64,000 nt of DNA. Source: Paratissierella segnis (GTDB taxonomy: Bacteria; Bacillota; Clostridia; Tissierellales; Tissierellaceae). The stretch covers positions 1 to 64,000 of the forward strand of contig NZ_JACRTG010000028.1 of NCBI RefSeq assembly GCF_014385195.1, in the 5' to 3' direction. Positions 34,327 through 43,355 of this stretch are shown piece by piece. Made by a program: the position numbers and the translations under genes. The notes under the pieces were generated by a model. It was not told the DNA's origin. It did no database searches and saw only the letters and a list, made by a program, of their open reading frames with translations. How positions within the stretch are numbered: the stretch's first letter is position 1; every line of letters starts with the position of its first letter.

Positions 34327-34398
34327 TCATTCCACCTCTTCTATTTATTTTTGAGCATAAAATAATTAAGCTTTAAAAAAGCCTAATACTATGTTTAT

Positions 34399-34427
34399 AT
34401 TATAACATTAAATTATAAAGATGTATA
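34399..34427 (-). promoter_or_regulatory. possible promoter for the rnf operon
   Basis: On the minus strand a perfect -10 TATAAT (34404-34399) lies about 73 bp upstream of rnfC. The hexamer 17 bp further up, TATACA (34427-34422), is only a partial -35. The rest of 34327-34466 shows nothing else recognisable. Confidence 0.35.
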
Positions 34428-34466
34428 TACGAAAGGTTCTAAATAAAATACGCTTTTATATAACAT

Positions 34467-34512
34467 AAAAATCAGGTTGAAGAAGCAATAACACATCTTT
34501 TTCAACCTGATT
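34467..34512 (-). terminator. terminator of tRNA-Leu(GAG)
   Basis: Perfect 12-bp arms AATCAGGTTGAA (34470-34481) and TTCAACCTGATT (34501-34512) enclose a 19-nt loop. On the minus strand the stem is followed by TTTTATG. It begins 5 nt after the tRNA CCA end. Confidence 0.8.
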
Positions 34513-34516
34513 AATT

Positions 34517-34603
34517 TGGTGCAGGAGAAGGGACTCGAACCCTCACGCTTTTTAAGGCAATAGCCCCTCAAACTATCGTGTCTACCAGTTCCACCACCCC
34601 TGC
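34517..34603 (-). tRNA. tRNA-Leu (GAG)
   Basis: An 87-nt class II tRNA with encoded CCA. On the minus strand it starts GCAGGGGTGGTGGAACTGG and ends CTCCTGCACCA. The anticodon loop TTGAGGG contains GAG (reads CUC/CUU). The variable arm TGCCTTAAAAAGCG and the T arm GAGGGTTCGAGTCCCTT fit tRNA-Leu. It has its own promoter and terminator. Confidence 0.95.
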
Positions 34604-34619
34604 AAAAGACCTAATTAAT

Positions 34620-34647
34620 ATTATAAACAATTTTAAAAAATATACAA
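34620..34647 (-). promoter_or_regulatory. sigma-A promoter for tRNA-Leu(GAG)
   Basis: On the minus strand -35 TTGTAT (34647-34642), a 16-bp spacer and a perfect -10 TATAAT (34625-34620) end 16 bp before the tRNA. It lies just after the stop of the peptide-binding protein gene. Confidence 0.65.
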
Positions 34648-34650
34648 GAT

Positions 34651-36375
34651 TTATTCCGCAGATGTAGTCAGTACACATCGTTCCAATCCTTTATAAAGGT
34701 TGAAGAATGATGGAGTCAAATCCCCTACAATAGATGAATCCACAAGTATTGCACTATTGTCAAAGAAAAGAGAAATGTTTGGAATATCCTCTATTACATA
34801 TTTTTGAAGTTTTTCATATTGAGCGACTTTGCCTTCTCTATCAAATGACATATTTGCTTCAATTAGCAAATTGTCCATAGTTTCATTTTTATACCTTGAA
34901 AAATTACTTAATTTACTTGCATCGCTCATGTATAAAAATGAAAGTTCAGGAATAACAGACATTTGCCAGCCGGTTAGGACTATATCAAAATTTCCTGAGT
35001 CCAATATATTAGCTATTCTATCAACTTCATTTGTCCTCATTTCCTCAGTTATATTATCCATATAGCTTGTATCAAAATCAAGAACAATGTTGATTCCTAT
35101 TTCTTTTAAATCATCTTTTATCATTTCTGCCATCTTTGTTCTATAGGGATTAAAAGAGTTGGTTGTAAGTCGAAATGATAATTTATTGCCATCTTCACCC
35201 TCCAGTATATTATCTCCATCTATATCCCTAAATCCTGCAGAATTCAATATTTTTTTCGCAAGTTCCGAATTGTACCCATAATAATTAGCAACATTTGATA
35301 TTAACCATGACTGCGGATGAATCGGAACGTCAATTTGAGTTCCATGACCTAATAATACTTTGCTTATTATATCTTGGCGGTTAATCCCATAATAAATAGC
35401 TTTCCTAATCTCCAAACCTTTATCATTAGAGAAAACTTCTTTATCAAAATTGAACCCTAAAAACTCATAATTGTTGGAAAGATACTCAATTACATTTATA
35501 CGGTTGTTGTTTTTATATTTATCCCAGTCTACTCCACTGGCTTTTGCCAAACTTATCTGCCCTGTTTCAAAAGATGTCAATATCAGTTCTTCATCTTCCA
35601 ATACCTTTCCTACAACAGTATCTATGCCGGGTTTTCCTTCTCGATAGTTATCATAAGCTTTTAGAGTTATACTTTTAAATTTATCATAGCTTTCATATTT
35701 AAAAGGTCCTGTCCCTATTGGAATATAATTATCCATATCTAATGCATTTTTATATCCTTGATTCTTATTTTTATTGTCAAAAATATGTTTGGCAATTATA
35801 GGAAAAGTCAATATTTCTAAGCTGTTGCTAAATCCACCGCTAAAAAAAATATCAAGATTATATTCATCAATAACTTTAACATCTATTATCTTATTTACGT
35901 CTTGAGTGCCAATTAAACCAACTGAGTCAGAAATCATCTTCTTATAAATTGTATTATTATCAGCATATTTTAGGGTATTGATAGTAAATAACACATCTTC
36001 TGATGTAAATTTTTCCCCATCATGCCAATATACATTATCATTCAATTTTATGGATACTTTTTTCCCTTCATTATCTATAGTGTAGGCAGATGCTAACTGA
36101 GGAACAGGTTTTAAATTTTCGTCAAAGTCAAACAATCCCTCAAATATCAATTTACTAAAGTAAAAATAGTAAACATTTTCTGTAATCAAGGGATTTAATG
36201 TGCTAAAATTTGTCAACGGTAATATGACTTGTCCAGATCCAGTAATCAAATAATTAAGCTCCTCTTGTTTATTGTCTATATCCACCACTTCTTTATCATT
36301 ATCATAATCACAAGAAGTTATAAAACTTGAAATTAGGCATATTATTAATAAAATTGTTATTCGTTTTGATTTCAT
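34651..36375 (-). CDS. ABC transporter substrate-binding lipoprotein, peptide family (SBP_bac_5)
   Basis: A 574-residue extracytoplasmic solute-binding protein. The signal ends in a lipobox, FITSC, with Cys22 as lipid anchor. The OppA/DppA-type fold is clear from STLNPLITENVYYFYFSKLIFEGL, SIKLNDNVYWHDGEKFT and REGKPGIDTVVG-like stretches. It probably binds oligopeptides or similar ligands. No permease or ATPase genes are nearby, so it works with components encoded elsewhere or in another role. It sits in the polA-coaE-lytic transglycosylase group. Confidence 0.88.
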   Translation of the reverse strand: MKSKRITILLIICLISSFITSCDYDNDKEVVDIDNKQEELNYLITGSGQVILPLTNFSTLNPLITENVYYFYFSKLIFEGLFDFDENLKPVPQLASAYTIDNEGKKVSIKLNDNVYWHDGEKFTSEDVLFTINTLKYADNNTIYKKMISDSVGLIGTQDVNKIIDVKVIDEYNLDIFFSGGFSNSLEILTFPIIAKHIFDNKNKNQGYKNALDMDNYIPIGTGPFKYESYDKFKSITLKAYDNYREGKPGIDTVVGKVLEDEELILTSFETGQISLAKASGVDWDKYKNNNRINVIEYLSNNYEFLGFNFDKEVFSNDKGLEIRKAIYYGINRQDIISKVLLGHGTQIDVPIHPQSWLISNVANYYGYNSELAKKILNSAGFRDIDGDNILEGEDGNKLSFRLTTNSFNPYRTKMAEMIKDDLKEIGINIVLDFDTSYMDNITEEMRTNEVDRIANILDSGNFDIVLTGWQMSVIPELSFLYMSDASKLSNFSRYKNETMDNLLIEANMSFDREGKVAQYEKLQKYVIEDIPNISLFFDNSAILVDSSIVGDLTPSFFNLYKGLERCVLTTSAE

Positions 36376-36384
36376 ATGATCCCC

Positions 36385-37026
36385 CTATCGAAAGGACTTT
36401 AAAACTTTAATTAGTATATTTCTTAAATTGATTATACCATCAATATATATTGAACTAAAAGTATCAGGTTTTGCCATATATGACTTATACAGTAATTTAT
36501 AAACCCTATGGTTTTTCTTAACCTTAGTGACATATTCATCGGTTTCATTAAATGGTATATTCGTTAGATCTCCGTCTTTAGAGTAATTATCATCCGATAA
36601 CCATTTATTGACATTGCCGCTTCCGGCATTATAAGCTGCAAGAACCAAATCACTTCTATCTCCAAATTCTTTTTTTAATTGATCTATATACCAAACCCCT
36701 ATTAATATATTGATTTCAGGTTCAAATAACAGCGATTCACTATAATTATCAATCTTCAAACTTTCGGCTGCCCAAAGTCCTGTTTGAGGACCAATTTGCA
36801 TCAATCCTCGCGCATTTTTATTTGATACAGCATCTTTGTTGTATTTACTTTCCACATTTATCATAGACAATACCAAATATGGATCTACTCCATACTCCTT
36901 AGAGTATTTATTTACAATATTTTTATATCCCACCGGATAAAACATGGTCACAATTAGACTTATTACAATCAGTAAAACAATTAATGAAGCTATCTTTTTT
37001 AATAAACGATTGATGATTTTGAACAA
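36385..37026 (-). CDS. lytic transglycosylase (SLT family), membrane-anchored
   Basis: A 213-residue protein with an N-terminal membrane segment (about 12-30) and an SLT goose-lysozyme-like domain. The catalytic Glu is in SMINVESKYN, with ARGLMQIGPQTG and LAAYNAGSGNVNKWL being the other family motifs. It cleaves peptidoglycan to anhydromuropeptides. It lies between coaE (17 bp upstream) and the substrate-binding lipoprotein (9 bp downstream). Confidence 0.9.
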   Translation of the reverse strand: MFKIINRLLKKIASLIVLLIVISLIVTMFYPVGYKNIVNKYSKEYGVDPYLVLSMINVESKYNKDAVSNKNARGLMQIGPQTGLWAAESLKIDNYSESLLFEPEINILIGVWYIDQLKKEFGDRSDLVLAAYNAGSGNVNKWLSDDNYSKDGDLTNIPFNETDEYVTKVKKNHRVYKLLYKSYMAKPDTFSSIYIDGIINLRNILIKVLKSFR

Positions 37027-37043
37027 TAGAGACCCTCCAAACT

Positions 37044-37661
37044 TTAAGCAAATTCCTCTAGTAAACTATCTATATTTTTCTTTAAACTGTCAAGATCTCC
37101 TGAATTATCAATTATTCTATCAGCATATCTCTTTTTATCTTCTAATTCCATTTGAGAATTAATCTTGTCTATGGCATATTCTTTAGAAATACCATCCCTT
37201 TTCATAAGGCGCGAAAGTTGAACCTCATAAGATGCATATACCAACCAGATCTCATTTAACTCAATATCGTATTTACCCAATTTATCTATTTCTTCTATCA
37301 ATAAAGCTATATCAAGAAAGATGATATGATTATTAATGCAATCCCTCGTAATTTCATTTTTTATAGATTCCCAAACATACGGATGGACAATATCATTCAA
37401 TCGATTTCTAAAATCTTCATTTGCAAATATCAATTTTCCAAGCTTTTTCCTGTCTATGCTTCCATCCTCAAATAAAATTATCGTTCCAAATACCTCTACT
37501 ATTTTCTTATATGCCGGTTTCTCAGTCTCTACAACTTCTCTTGAGATTTTGTCTGCATCAATAACCTTATATCCTTTTTCTTTTAACATATCTGAAACTG
37601 TTGATTTCCCGGTTCCTATACCCCCTGTCAGTCCGATTAGGGTACAATCATTTTGTATCAT
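37044..37661 (-). CDS. coaE: dephospho-CoA kinase
   Basis: A 205-residue P-loop kinase performing the last step of CoA synthesis. Walker A is GLTGGIGTGKST (about residues 9-20), DADKISREVV is the CoA-region motif and LLIEEIDKLGKYD the lid region. It overlaps the 3' end of polA by 14 bp, the typical polA-coaE order. Confidence 0.93.
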   Translation of the reverse strand: MIQNDCTLIGLTGGIGTGKSTVSDMLKEKGYKVIDADKISREVVETEKPAYKKIVEVFGTIILFEDGSIDRKKLGKLIFANEDFRNRLNDIVHPYVWESIKNEITRDCINNHIIFLDIALLIEEIDKLGKYDIELNEIWLVYASYEVQLSRLMKRDGISKEYAIDKINSQMELEDKKRYADRIIDNSGDLDSLKKNIDSLLEEFA

Positions 37662-40320
37662 ACCAACTATCCCCCATCAAAATATCAACTTTCAGCGGAG
37701 CACATAAATCTATACAGTTTTCCATTGTGTCTTTCATAATTTCTCTGACCAAGTCTATTTCATCTACATATGTTTCGATAATCAGCTCATCATGTACTTG
37801 AAGGATCAATCTGGATTTCAAATTTCTTTTCTTTAATTCATTGTATACCTTAACCATTGCCATCTTAATTATATCAGCAGCACTTCCTTGAATTGGAGTA
37901 TTCATGGCAATCCTTTCACCAAAAGAACGTACATTGAAGTTTTTAGCTTTCAATTCCGGTATAAATCTACGTCTATGAAGAAGGGTTTCCACATATCCTT
38001 GCTCTTTACCCTTATTCACTATATCCGACATATATTCTTTAACGAGTTTGTAATTTTCCAAGTATTTTTGAATATACTCCTTTGCTTCTTTTCTGGAAAC
38101 ATTTAAATCTCTGGACAACCCAAAATCCGAAATACCATATATAATACCAAAATTTACTGCCTTAGCTCTATATCTTAAAACAGGTGTAACTTCTTCCAAA
38201 GGAACATGAAAAACTTCTGAGGCTGTTTTTTGGTGGATATCATCATTGTTTTTAAATGCTTCAATCATTTTAGGATCGCCTGAAATATGAGCAAGGACTC
38301 TAAGTTCAATTTGAGAATAATCTCCATCAAGCAATTTATAATCCGGATTCTTGGCAATAAATGCCTTTCTTATCCTTCTCCCATCTTCCGTCCTGACGGG
38401 GATATTCTGCAAGTTAGGTTCTGTGCTTGATATCCTACCTGTTGTGGTTATCGTCTGATTGAAGCTTGAATGAATCCTATTAGTCTCTTTATTTATAAGA
38501 TTTAATAACCCATCAATATAAGTGGATTTTAATTTTACGATTTGCCTGTATCTTAAAATATTATTTACTATTGGATGCTGATCCTTTAGTTTTTCTAAGA
38601 CTTCAACATCAGTTGAATATCCTGTTTTTGTCTTTTTAATAATGGGTAAGTTTAACTTTTCAAACAAAACTTCTCCTATTTGTTTAGGAGAATTGATATT
38701 AAACTCCATTCCGCCCAATTCGTGGATTGAATTGGTCAAATCATTTATCTCATCATCATATTCTTTCCCTAATTTAATCAGTTCATCTTTATCGATTTCA
38801 AAACCGTAAAATTCCATACTAGCCAATACTTCTATTAAAGGAAGCTCCACATCAAAAAGTAGTTCATCCATATTCTGTTCCTCAATGGTATCTAACATAG
38901 TAGGTTCCAATTTGAAGACAGTATCAAGCATAAAGGATATATATTTTGATATTTCTTCTAAATCTATCTGATTAAAATTTTTAGCATTCTTTCCCTTCCC
39001 CAATAGATCTTCTTCGCTTATTCCATATGTCCCAAAATAATCCTCACTCAATTGATTTATTGAGTAATCCGTTTGACTTGGATTTATAAGATACTGCGCT
39101 ATCATAGAATCAAACACAAAATTATCCATATGAATATTCAGTTTAAACAGCTGAACTATGTCCAGTTTGAGATTATGCCCAATTTTTTTTATAGTTTTAT
39201 CTTCAAATATTGGTTTAAAAATAGAAACAAATTCATCCATATTATTTTCTAGATTGATATAATAGGTAGCCTCACCCTTGGGCTTTATACCTACTCCAAT
39301 AATACTGCTTTCAATATAATTTGAATTGCCATTAACAAATTTAAATGCAAATTTCCCTGATTTTTGTATATAATTTGCTAAATCCTCAAATTTACTTTTA
39401 TCAACGTTTTTAAAATCATATTCATAATTTATTTCTTCATTTTTTTGGGTAAATTCTTTAGGTATCTTATCCAGTAAACTTTTAAATTCTAAATCTTCAA
39501 ATTGTTGTTTTAAATTATACCAGTCTGCTTCCTTTACTATTAGATCATCGACTTCCACCTCCAAAGGAACAGTGGTAATTATCTGACCTAATCTTTTACT
39601 AATATATGCTATGCTTTCATTTTCTATTAAGTTTTCCTTTAATTTTTTGCCGCTTACATTGTCTATATCTTTATATACATTCTCTATGCATCCATATTCT
39701 CTTATAAGCTTAAGTCCTGTCTTCTCGCCTATCCCCGGAACACCCGGTATATTGTCGGATTTGTCTCCCATAAGTCCTTTCAAATCTATGAATTGTTTGG
39801 GCTCTATACCATATTCAGAAATTATTTTTTCTCTATCGAATATTTCTAGCTCTGTGATTCCTTTTCTGGTAATTAGGACTTTGGTTTTATCACTGGCAAG
39901 CTGAAGATAATCCCTATCTCCTGTCACCAAAATAACATCCAAATCCTTTTGTTCTCCCATCTTTGCCAATGTACCTGCTATGTCATCCGCCTCATATTCT
40001 TGCATCTCCAATATGGTAATATTCATAGCATCAAGTATTTCTCTTATGATAGGAAATTGCTGAGCCAATTCGGATGGAGTTTCTTGTCTAGTCCCCTTGT
40101 ATTCTTTATACTCCTTATGCCTAAATGTAGGTCCTTTTTTATCAAAGGCAACACATATGTATGCAGGAGTATAATCTTCTTGTATCTTATATAACATAGT
40201 TAAAAAACCGTATACGCCATTTGTATAAATTCCCTTTTTGGTTGAAAGCAACGGCAATGCATAAAAAGCTCTATGTAAAAGAGAACTGCCATCTATTATT
40301 ACGAAATTTTTTGTATCCAT
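37648..40320 (-). CDS. polA: DNA polymerase I
   Basis: An 890-residue polymerase with an N-terminal 5'-3' exonuclease (FVIIDGSSLLHRAFYA, GVPGIGEKTGLKL), a central 3'-5' exonuclease-like domain and a C-terminal family A polymerase (motif A DYSQIELRVLAHISGD, motif B RYRAKAVNFGIIYG, motif C QVHDELIIE). In the central domain the first proofreading motif (normally a D-x-E) appears as FAFKFVNG, so proofreading is probably absent, as in several Bacillus enzymes. It is followed by coaE. Confidence 0.95.
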   Translation of the reverse strand: MDTKNFVIIDGSSLLHRAFYALPLLSTKKGIYTNGVYGFLTMLYKIQEDYTPAYICVAFDKKGPTFRHKEYKEYKGTRQETPSELAQQFPIIREILDAMNITILEMQEYEADDIAGTLAKMGEQKDLDVILVTGDRDYLQLASDKTKVLITRKGITELEIFDREKIISEYGIEPKQFIDLKGLMGDKSDNIPGVPGIGEKTGLKLIREYGCIENVYKDIDNVSGKKLKENLIENESIAYISKRLGQIITTVPLEVEVDDLIVKEADWYNLKQQFEDLEFKSLLDKIPKEFTQKNEEINYEYDFKNVDKSKFEDLANYIQKSGKFAFKFVNGNSNYIESSIIGVGIKPKGEATYYINLENNMDEFVSIFKPIFEDKTIKKIGHNLKLDIVQLFKLNIHMDNFVFDSMIAQYLINPSQTDYSINQLSEDYFGTYGISEEDLLGKGKNAKNFNQIDLEEISKYISFMLDTVFKLEPTMLDTIEEQNMDELLFDVELPLIEVLASMEFYGFEIDKDELIKLGKEYDDEINDLTNSIHELGGMEFNINSPKQIGEVLFEKLNLPIIKKTKTGYSTDVEVLEKLKDQHPIVNNILRYRQIVKLKSTYIDGLLNLINKETNRIHSSFNQTITTTGRISSTEPNLQNIPVRTEDGRRIRKAFIAKNPDYKLLDGDYSQIELRVLAHISGDPKMIEAFKNNDDIHQKTASEVFHVPLEEVTPVLRYRAKAVNFGIIYGISDFGLSRDLNVSRKEAKEYIQKYLENYKLVKEYMSDIVNKGKEQGYVETLLHRRRFIPELKAKNFNVRSFGERIAMNTPIQGSAADIIKMAMVKVYNELKKRNLKSRLILQVHDELIIETYVDEIDLVREIMKDTMENCIDLCAPLKVDILMGDSWYDTK

Positions 40321-40349
40321 TTACACCACTCCTCACTAGTCATATAAAT

Positions 40350-40378
40350 AGTATACCTTATATAATGTGCTAGGTAAA
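40350..40378 (-). promoter_or_regulatory. candidate promoter for polA
   Basis: On the minus strand -35 TTTACC (40378-40373), a 17-bp spacer and -10 TATACT (40355-40350) lie 30 bp upstream of the polA start. Match is moderate. Confidence 0.45.
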
Positions 40379-40396
40379 TATAAGTGGAAATTTTTA

Positions 40397-40425
40397 TTGA
40401 TTTTTTATTTGATATGTGTTAAGAT
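40397..40425 (+). promoter_or_regulatory. promoter for tRNA-Leu(CAA)
   Basis: -35 TTGATT (40397-40402), a 17-bp spacer and -10 TAAGAT (40420-40425), 17 bp before the tRNA 5' end. Confidence 0.55.
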
Positions 40426-40442
40426 GATTTTTGTAGTTACTT

Positions 40443-40526
40443 GCCGGTGTGTCGGAATTGGCAGACGAGACAGACTCAAAATCTGTTATCCGCAAGGGTG
40501 TGTGGGTTCGAGTCCCACCACCGGCA
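40443..40526 (+). tRNA. tRNA-Leu (CAA), island attachment site
   Basis: An 84-nt class II tRNA without encoded CCA. It begins GCCGGTGTGTCGGAATTGGC and ends CCACCACCGGCA. The anticodon loop CTCAAAA contains CAA (reads UUG). The variable arm TTATCCGCAAGGGTG and T arm GTGGGTTCGAGTCCCAC are normal. Its 3' half and the following terminator are repeated at 43356-43453, showing that a mobile element integrated here. Confidence 0.95.
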
Positions 40527-40573
40527 CTACTTAAAAAAACTCTTTAGTCCATGGACTAAAGAGTTTTTTGTTA
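40474..40573 (+). repeat. att repeat, left copy (tRNA-Leu 3' half plus terminator)
   Basis: From ACTCAAAATCTGTTATCC in the tRNA anticodon arm through the terminator to TTTTTTGTT. About 98 bp is repeated at 43356-43453 with a few changes (GCAAGGG to ACATGAG in the variable arm, CTACTT to CCACTT after the tRNA end, TAGTCC to TAATCC in the hairpin). This copy belongs to the intact tRNA. Confidence 0.85.
40533..40569 (+). terminator. terminator of tRNA-Leu(CAA)
   Basis: Perfect 13-bp arms AACTCTTTAGTCC (40538-40550) and GGACTAAAGAGTT (40553-40565), a 2-nt central gap and T6 after. The A7 before it would let it also work on the minus strand. Confidence 0.9.
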
Positions 40574-40780
40574 TCTCCATCTACTCATAATTTTGAGCCT
40601 CTATCTGAGAAGAACACAGTAGAGTTCACAGCAAATTAATTTAAACATGCTCTTCACCTACAAAATACCCTGTTCAATAAAGCCAAAGCGGGTTACCCCC
40701 AAGTCAAGCTCATAAAGCCCATTTGATAGCGTGTGGTAAGCAATTCATACTCACCGTACCCCGTTTATTTCCATCGTCAA

Positions 40781-41616
40781 TTATCCGAAAAATGTTGATA
40801 TGAGATACAACAGGCCGATATGTGCCGGATAGAAGATATAAAAGAAGTTTTTCATTCCGCGCCCACGCTCTCCATTATATAATGCCATAGGAATTGTCGC
40901 TAAACACACGAGCCATTGAATACTACCAACAGGATTTCCTATATAGAGTATTACCGACAACAAAAGCAATATTAAAATCTGAACAAACCTGTGCTTTCTA
41001 AAAATGTAGTATAATAGGCCTAATATAACAAAAATGTAGGTACCTTCCACCGTCATTATATTTGGTATGAACATTCCAATCAGCACAAGAATTTGCGGAA
41101 CAAAGAGCGGTACATTCTCATTGGAAGCAAGCATACCAGCGGCAAAAAGCGGGAGTGCAGATAAAATCGGTATTAACCCCAATAATATGGCTTTCATTAT
41201 TTTTTTGGGTGATTTATTCCGTATACCCTCCACAAGCCAATCCCAAAACAGCATATATAATCCTGACACAAAAAAGGTGCTAAATGCATTATTCATCAAC
41301 ACTATATTTTTGTTCGGAACAATGCGCTCTAAAAGAGTTGTGAAAATTATCATTCCCCAACTGGCAAAGAGCAGGCGCGTCAGGTACTTCTTCTTACTGC
41401 GTGTGTAGTGGAAACTTTCAGCGGCAATGAACAAGAACATCGGGAAAACGGGTCTGCCAAAGATGTCAAGCCACATCGGGGCCCCTGCATGTGCCCCATT
41501 TGATAAATATGGTCTACGAACATTAAAACGACTGCAATCAGCTTAATGTTTGTTGCGTCTAATATCTGCCACTTTCGGCTATTTGATTTAATATTTAGAA
41601 TTGTGTTAGTTTGCAT
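40781..41616 (-). pseudogene. TraX-family membrane protein gene, frameshifted
   Basis: Together two frames encode a TraX-type membrane acyltransferase-like protein of about 278 residues. The first part (41616 down to about 41480) gives QILDATNIKLIAVVLMFVDH and YQMGHMQG. The second frame continues MWLDIFGRPVFPMFLFIAAE and runs to 40781 with several more membrane segments. The break is at GGGGCCCC (41478-41485): one extra G on the coding strand would restore QGAPMWLD. It could be a genuine single-base deletion or a homopolymer sequencing error. Its start codon overlaps the end of the HTH gene, a common pairing in mobile elements. Confidence 0.8.
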
Positions 41617-42026
41617 TACTCACCGTCCTCCTTTGAAGCATTTCCACTTTTATCTTGTTGAGAATAGCTATCCGTTTCCCGTATTAGCTCCTCCGCAGAT
41701 ATGCCATAAAGTTTGGCAAGTGCCATAAGGTTAGAGGTACTTGGGTCTGATGTTCCATTTTCCCACTTTGAAACAGCCTGCCTGCTGACACCCAATGTTT
41801 CCGCGACAAACTCCTGTGTCATTTTGCACCTTGTTCTATTTTCTCTAAGCACCTGCGACAAGGATTTTAAGGTAACTCTTTTTTCCTCCCTGACATCTTT
41901 AGAACGAACATATTTTCTCAATGCCTTAATAATCAGTATAAATAGATATACCGCTGCAACAGCTAACACCAAAAAAAACAGTATACTTACAATGCCAGCC
42001 ACTCGATAAACCCACAAGTCGTACAT
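41616..42026 (-). CDS. membrane-anchored XRE-family transcriptional regulator
   Basis: About 136 residues. The N-terminus has one membrane segment (about 8-30, VAGIVSILFFLVLAVAAVYL). The C-terminal half is an XRE helix-turn-helix, TQEFVAETLGVSRQAVSKWENG, with DPSTSNLMALAKLYGIS. The reverse order compared with most XRE regulators is typical of a small group next to TraX-like genes in Clostridia. The ATG at 42024-42026 (MYDLWVYR) is used because AAAGGAG lies 7 nt upstream. The stop codon overlaps the TraX start. Confidence 0.8.
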   Translation of the reverse strand: MYDLWVYRVAGIVSILFFLVLAVAAVYLFILIIKALRKYVRSKDVREEKRVTLKSLSQVLRENRTRCKMTQEFVAETLGVSRQAVSKWENGTSDPSTSNLMALAKLYGISAEELIRETDSYSQQDKSGNASKEDGE

Positions 42027-42271
42027 TTTAATTTCTCCTTTCGATTTTATGGCTCTATGATACTTAAAAAGGGTGGTTGCTTCCACCAACTATCACGCAA
42101 TTATCGGTTGACAACAGTATCTTTGAACCTAAATTACCATTTATACATGACATTCCTTACCTGTTATGTTTCACTCGTACGTCAGCTCGGATTGTATCGT
42201 AAGCCTATATTTTTTTCCACTACGAAACTATATCTTTGTTGGATGATTATATTTTACCATACCATAATATT

Positions 42272-42766
42272 TTACACCATTCTTAGCATCGTTTCATAAA
42301 AAAGTGCTGGACGCAACAAACGAATATCCCTAATATGGACAAGCAACTCTTTCCAGTAGTTACCGCCGCCATTTCCTTTCAATCGTTCATCATCCATAGT
42401 AAAACCTTTGATCATATATTCTTTTAAGCGCTCCGTTGCCCAACGTCTAAAATTAGTCGCAATTACAGGCTTTACCCTATACCCAAGGGGAATAATCATA
42501 TCAAGATTATAAAATAGCATTTCTCGTGCCACCTCACGATTGCCTTCTTTTCGAACCTGTCGGAAATTCCGACAGGTTGAATCTTCATCAAGTTCACCCT
42601 CTTCATAGATATGTTTAATATATTCTACCACATTTGTGCGAGAGGTCTGGAATAAATCAGCCATTTGCTGCTGTATCAACCATACAGTGTCATCATGGAC
42701 TTTGACCTCGATATTTGTTAATCCATCATCCGACTGATAATTTAGAATCTCACCATAGTTATCCAC
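42272..42766 (-). pseudogene. RhuM-like protein, C-terminally truncated
   Basis: The 164-residue frame starts MDNYGEILNYQSDDG and matches the N-terminal half of RhuM-family proteins (VWLIQQQMADLFQTSRTNV, YNLDMIIPLGYRV, ATNFRRWATERLKEYMIKGF). After IRDIR it diverges and stops; full RhuM proteins are about twice as long. RhuM occurs in mobile islands, with an N-terminal DNA-binding/KilA-N-like region. A 3' deletion has probably removed the rest. GTG start with AGGTG upstream. Confidence 0.75.
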
Positions 42767-42778
42767 CTACATTCACAC

Positions 42779-42922
42779 CTAATCTTTATAATATTTCATT
42801 TTCAAAACAGGATTACTCTTGTCTTTGCATTCCTTATATTCGTAGATTTCTTTAAAATGTTCTGGAGTTAGTTTCACTTCACAAAAAAATTGGAGAACAA
42901 AATGTCCCACAAAATTCCATCC
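42779..42922 (-). pseudogene. unrecognised gene fragment (3' end)
   Basis: An open stretch without start ends in LTPEHFKEIYEYKECKDKSN and then PVLKMKYYKD before the stop, 12 bp before the RhuM-like start. The neighbouring frame just upstream reads GILWDILFSNFFVK, suggesting a frameshift in one former gene. I do not recognise the family. Confidence 0.45.
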
Positions 42923-42984
42923 TCAAATAACAATTCGGCTATCTACAATTGTTAATAAAATACCATCTATCTTTAGCTTGAGGT

Positions 42985-43078
42985 TTATTTATCACCGAGC
43001 ATTTCTCTAAGTTGTTCAAATGTCACAACCATCTGGATAATTTTTAAATTTTTTTCGATAATATTGTTTATCTCTCAT
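42985..43078 (-). pseudogene. excisionase-like HTH ORF, frameshifted and truncated
   Basis: An ATG at 43078 gives MRDKQYYRKKFKNYPD. One extra G in GATGGTTGTG then shifts the frame, and the +1 frame continues VVTFEQLREMLGDK to a stop at 42985. The joined sequence (KNYPDVVTFEQLREMLG) resembles the N-terminus of small excisionase/AlpA-like DNA-binding proteins encoded next to tyrosine integrases in clostridial elements. The second half and any integrase are missing. Confidence 0.55.
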
Positions 43079-43097
43079 TTTTAGTCAACTCTTATAA

Positions 43098-43229
43098 TCA
43101 TTTATCAGTGATAGATCTGACTGCGTAATCTAAAATTTGCGGTACCTTATCTGCAGTAGATAATAGAAATTCCTCCATGTCCCTCCTAATATCTCTCCAA
43201 CGTGATTTATATTCATAAAATTGTGGTTT
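43098..43229 (-). pseudogene. unrecognised gene fragment upstream of the excisionase-like ORF
   Basis: A 43-codon open stretch without good start reads QFYEYKSRWRDIRRDMEEF and ends LLSTADKVPQILDYAVRSIT-DK. Codon use looks protein-like and it precedes the excisionase remnant by 19 bp. I do not recognise it. A small hairpin (AAGCATG / CATGCTT, 43254-43272) lies upstream; otherwise 43230-43355 shows nothing. Confidence 0.4.
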
Positions 43230-43355
43230 TCATAGGTGCTAGTAACTACAGGAAAGCATGCTCGTCATGCTTAAAGCTGCTTTTATGCAGGTTTTACGAG
43301 TTCTAAAGTTCCAATTTGTTCCACTGCATTCCAGATACTTCTAAATGACTTGTAA

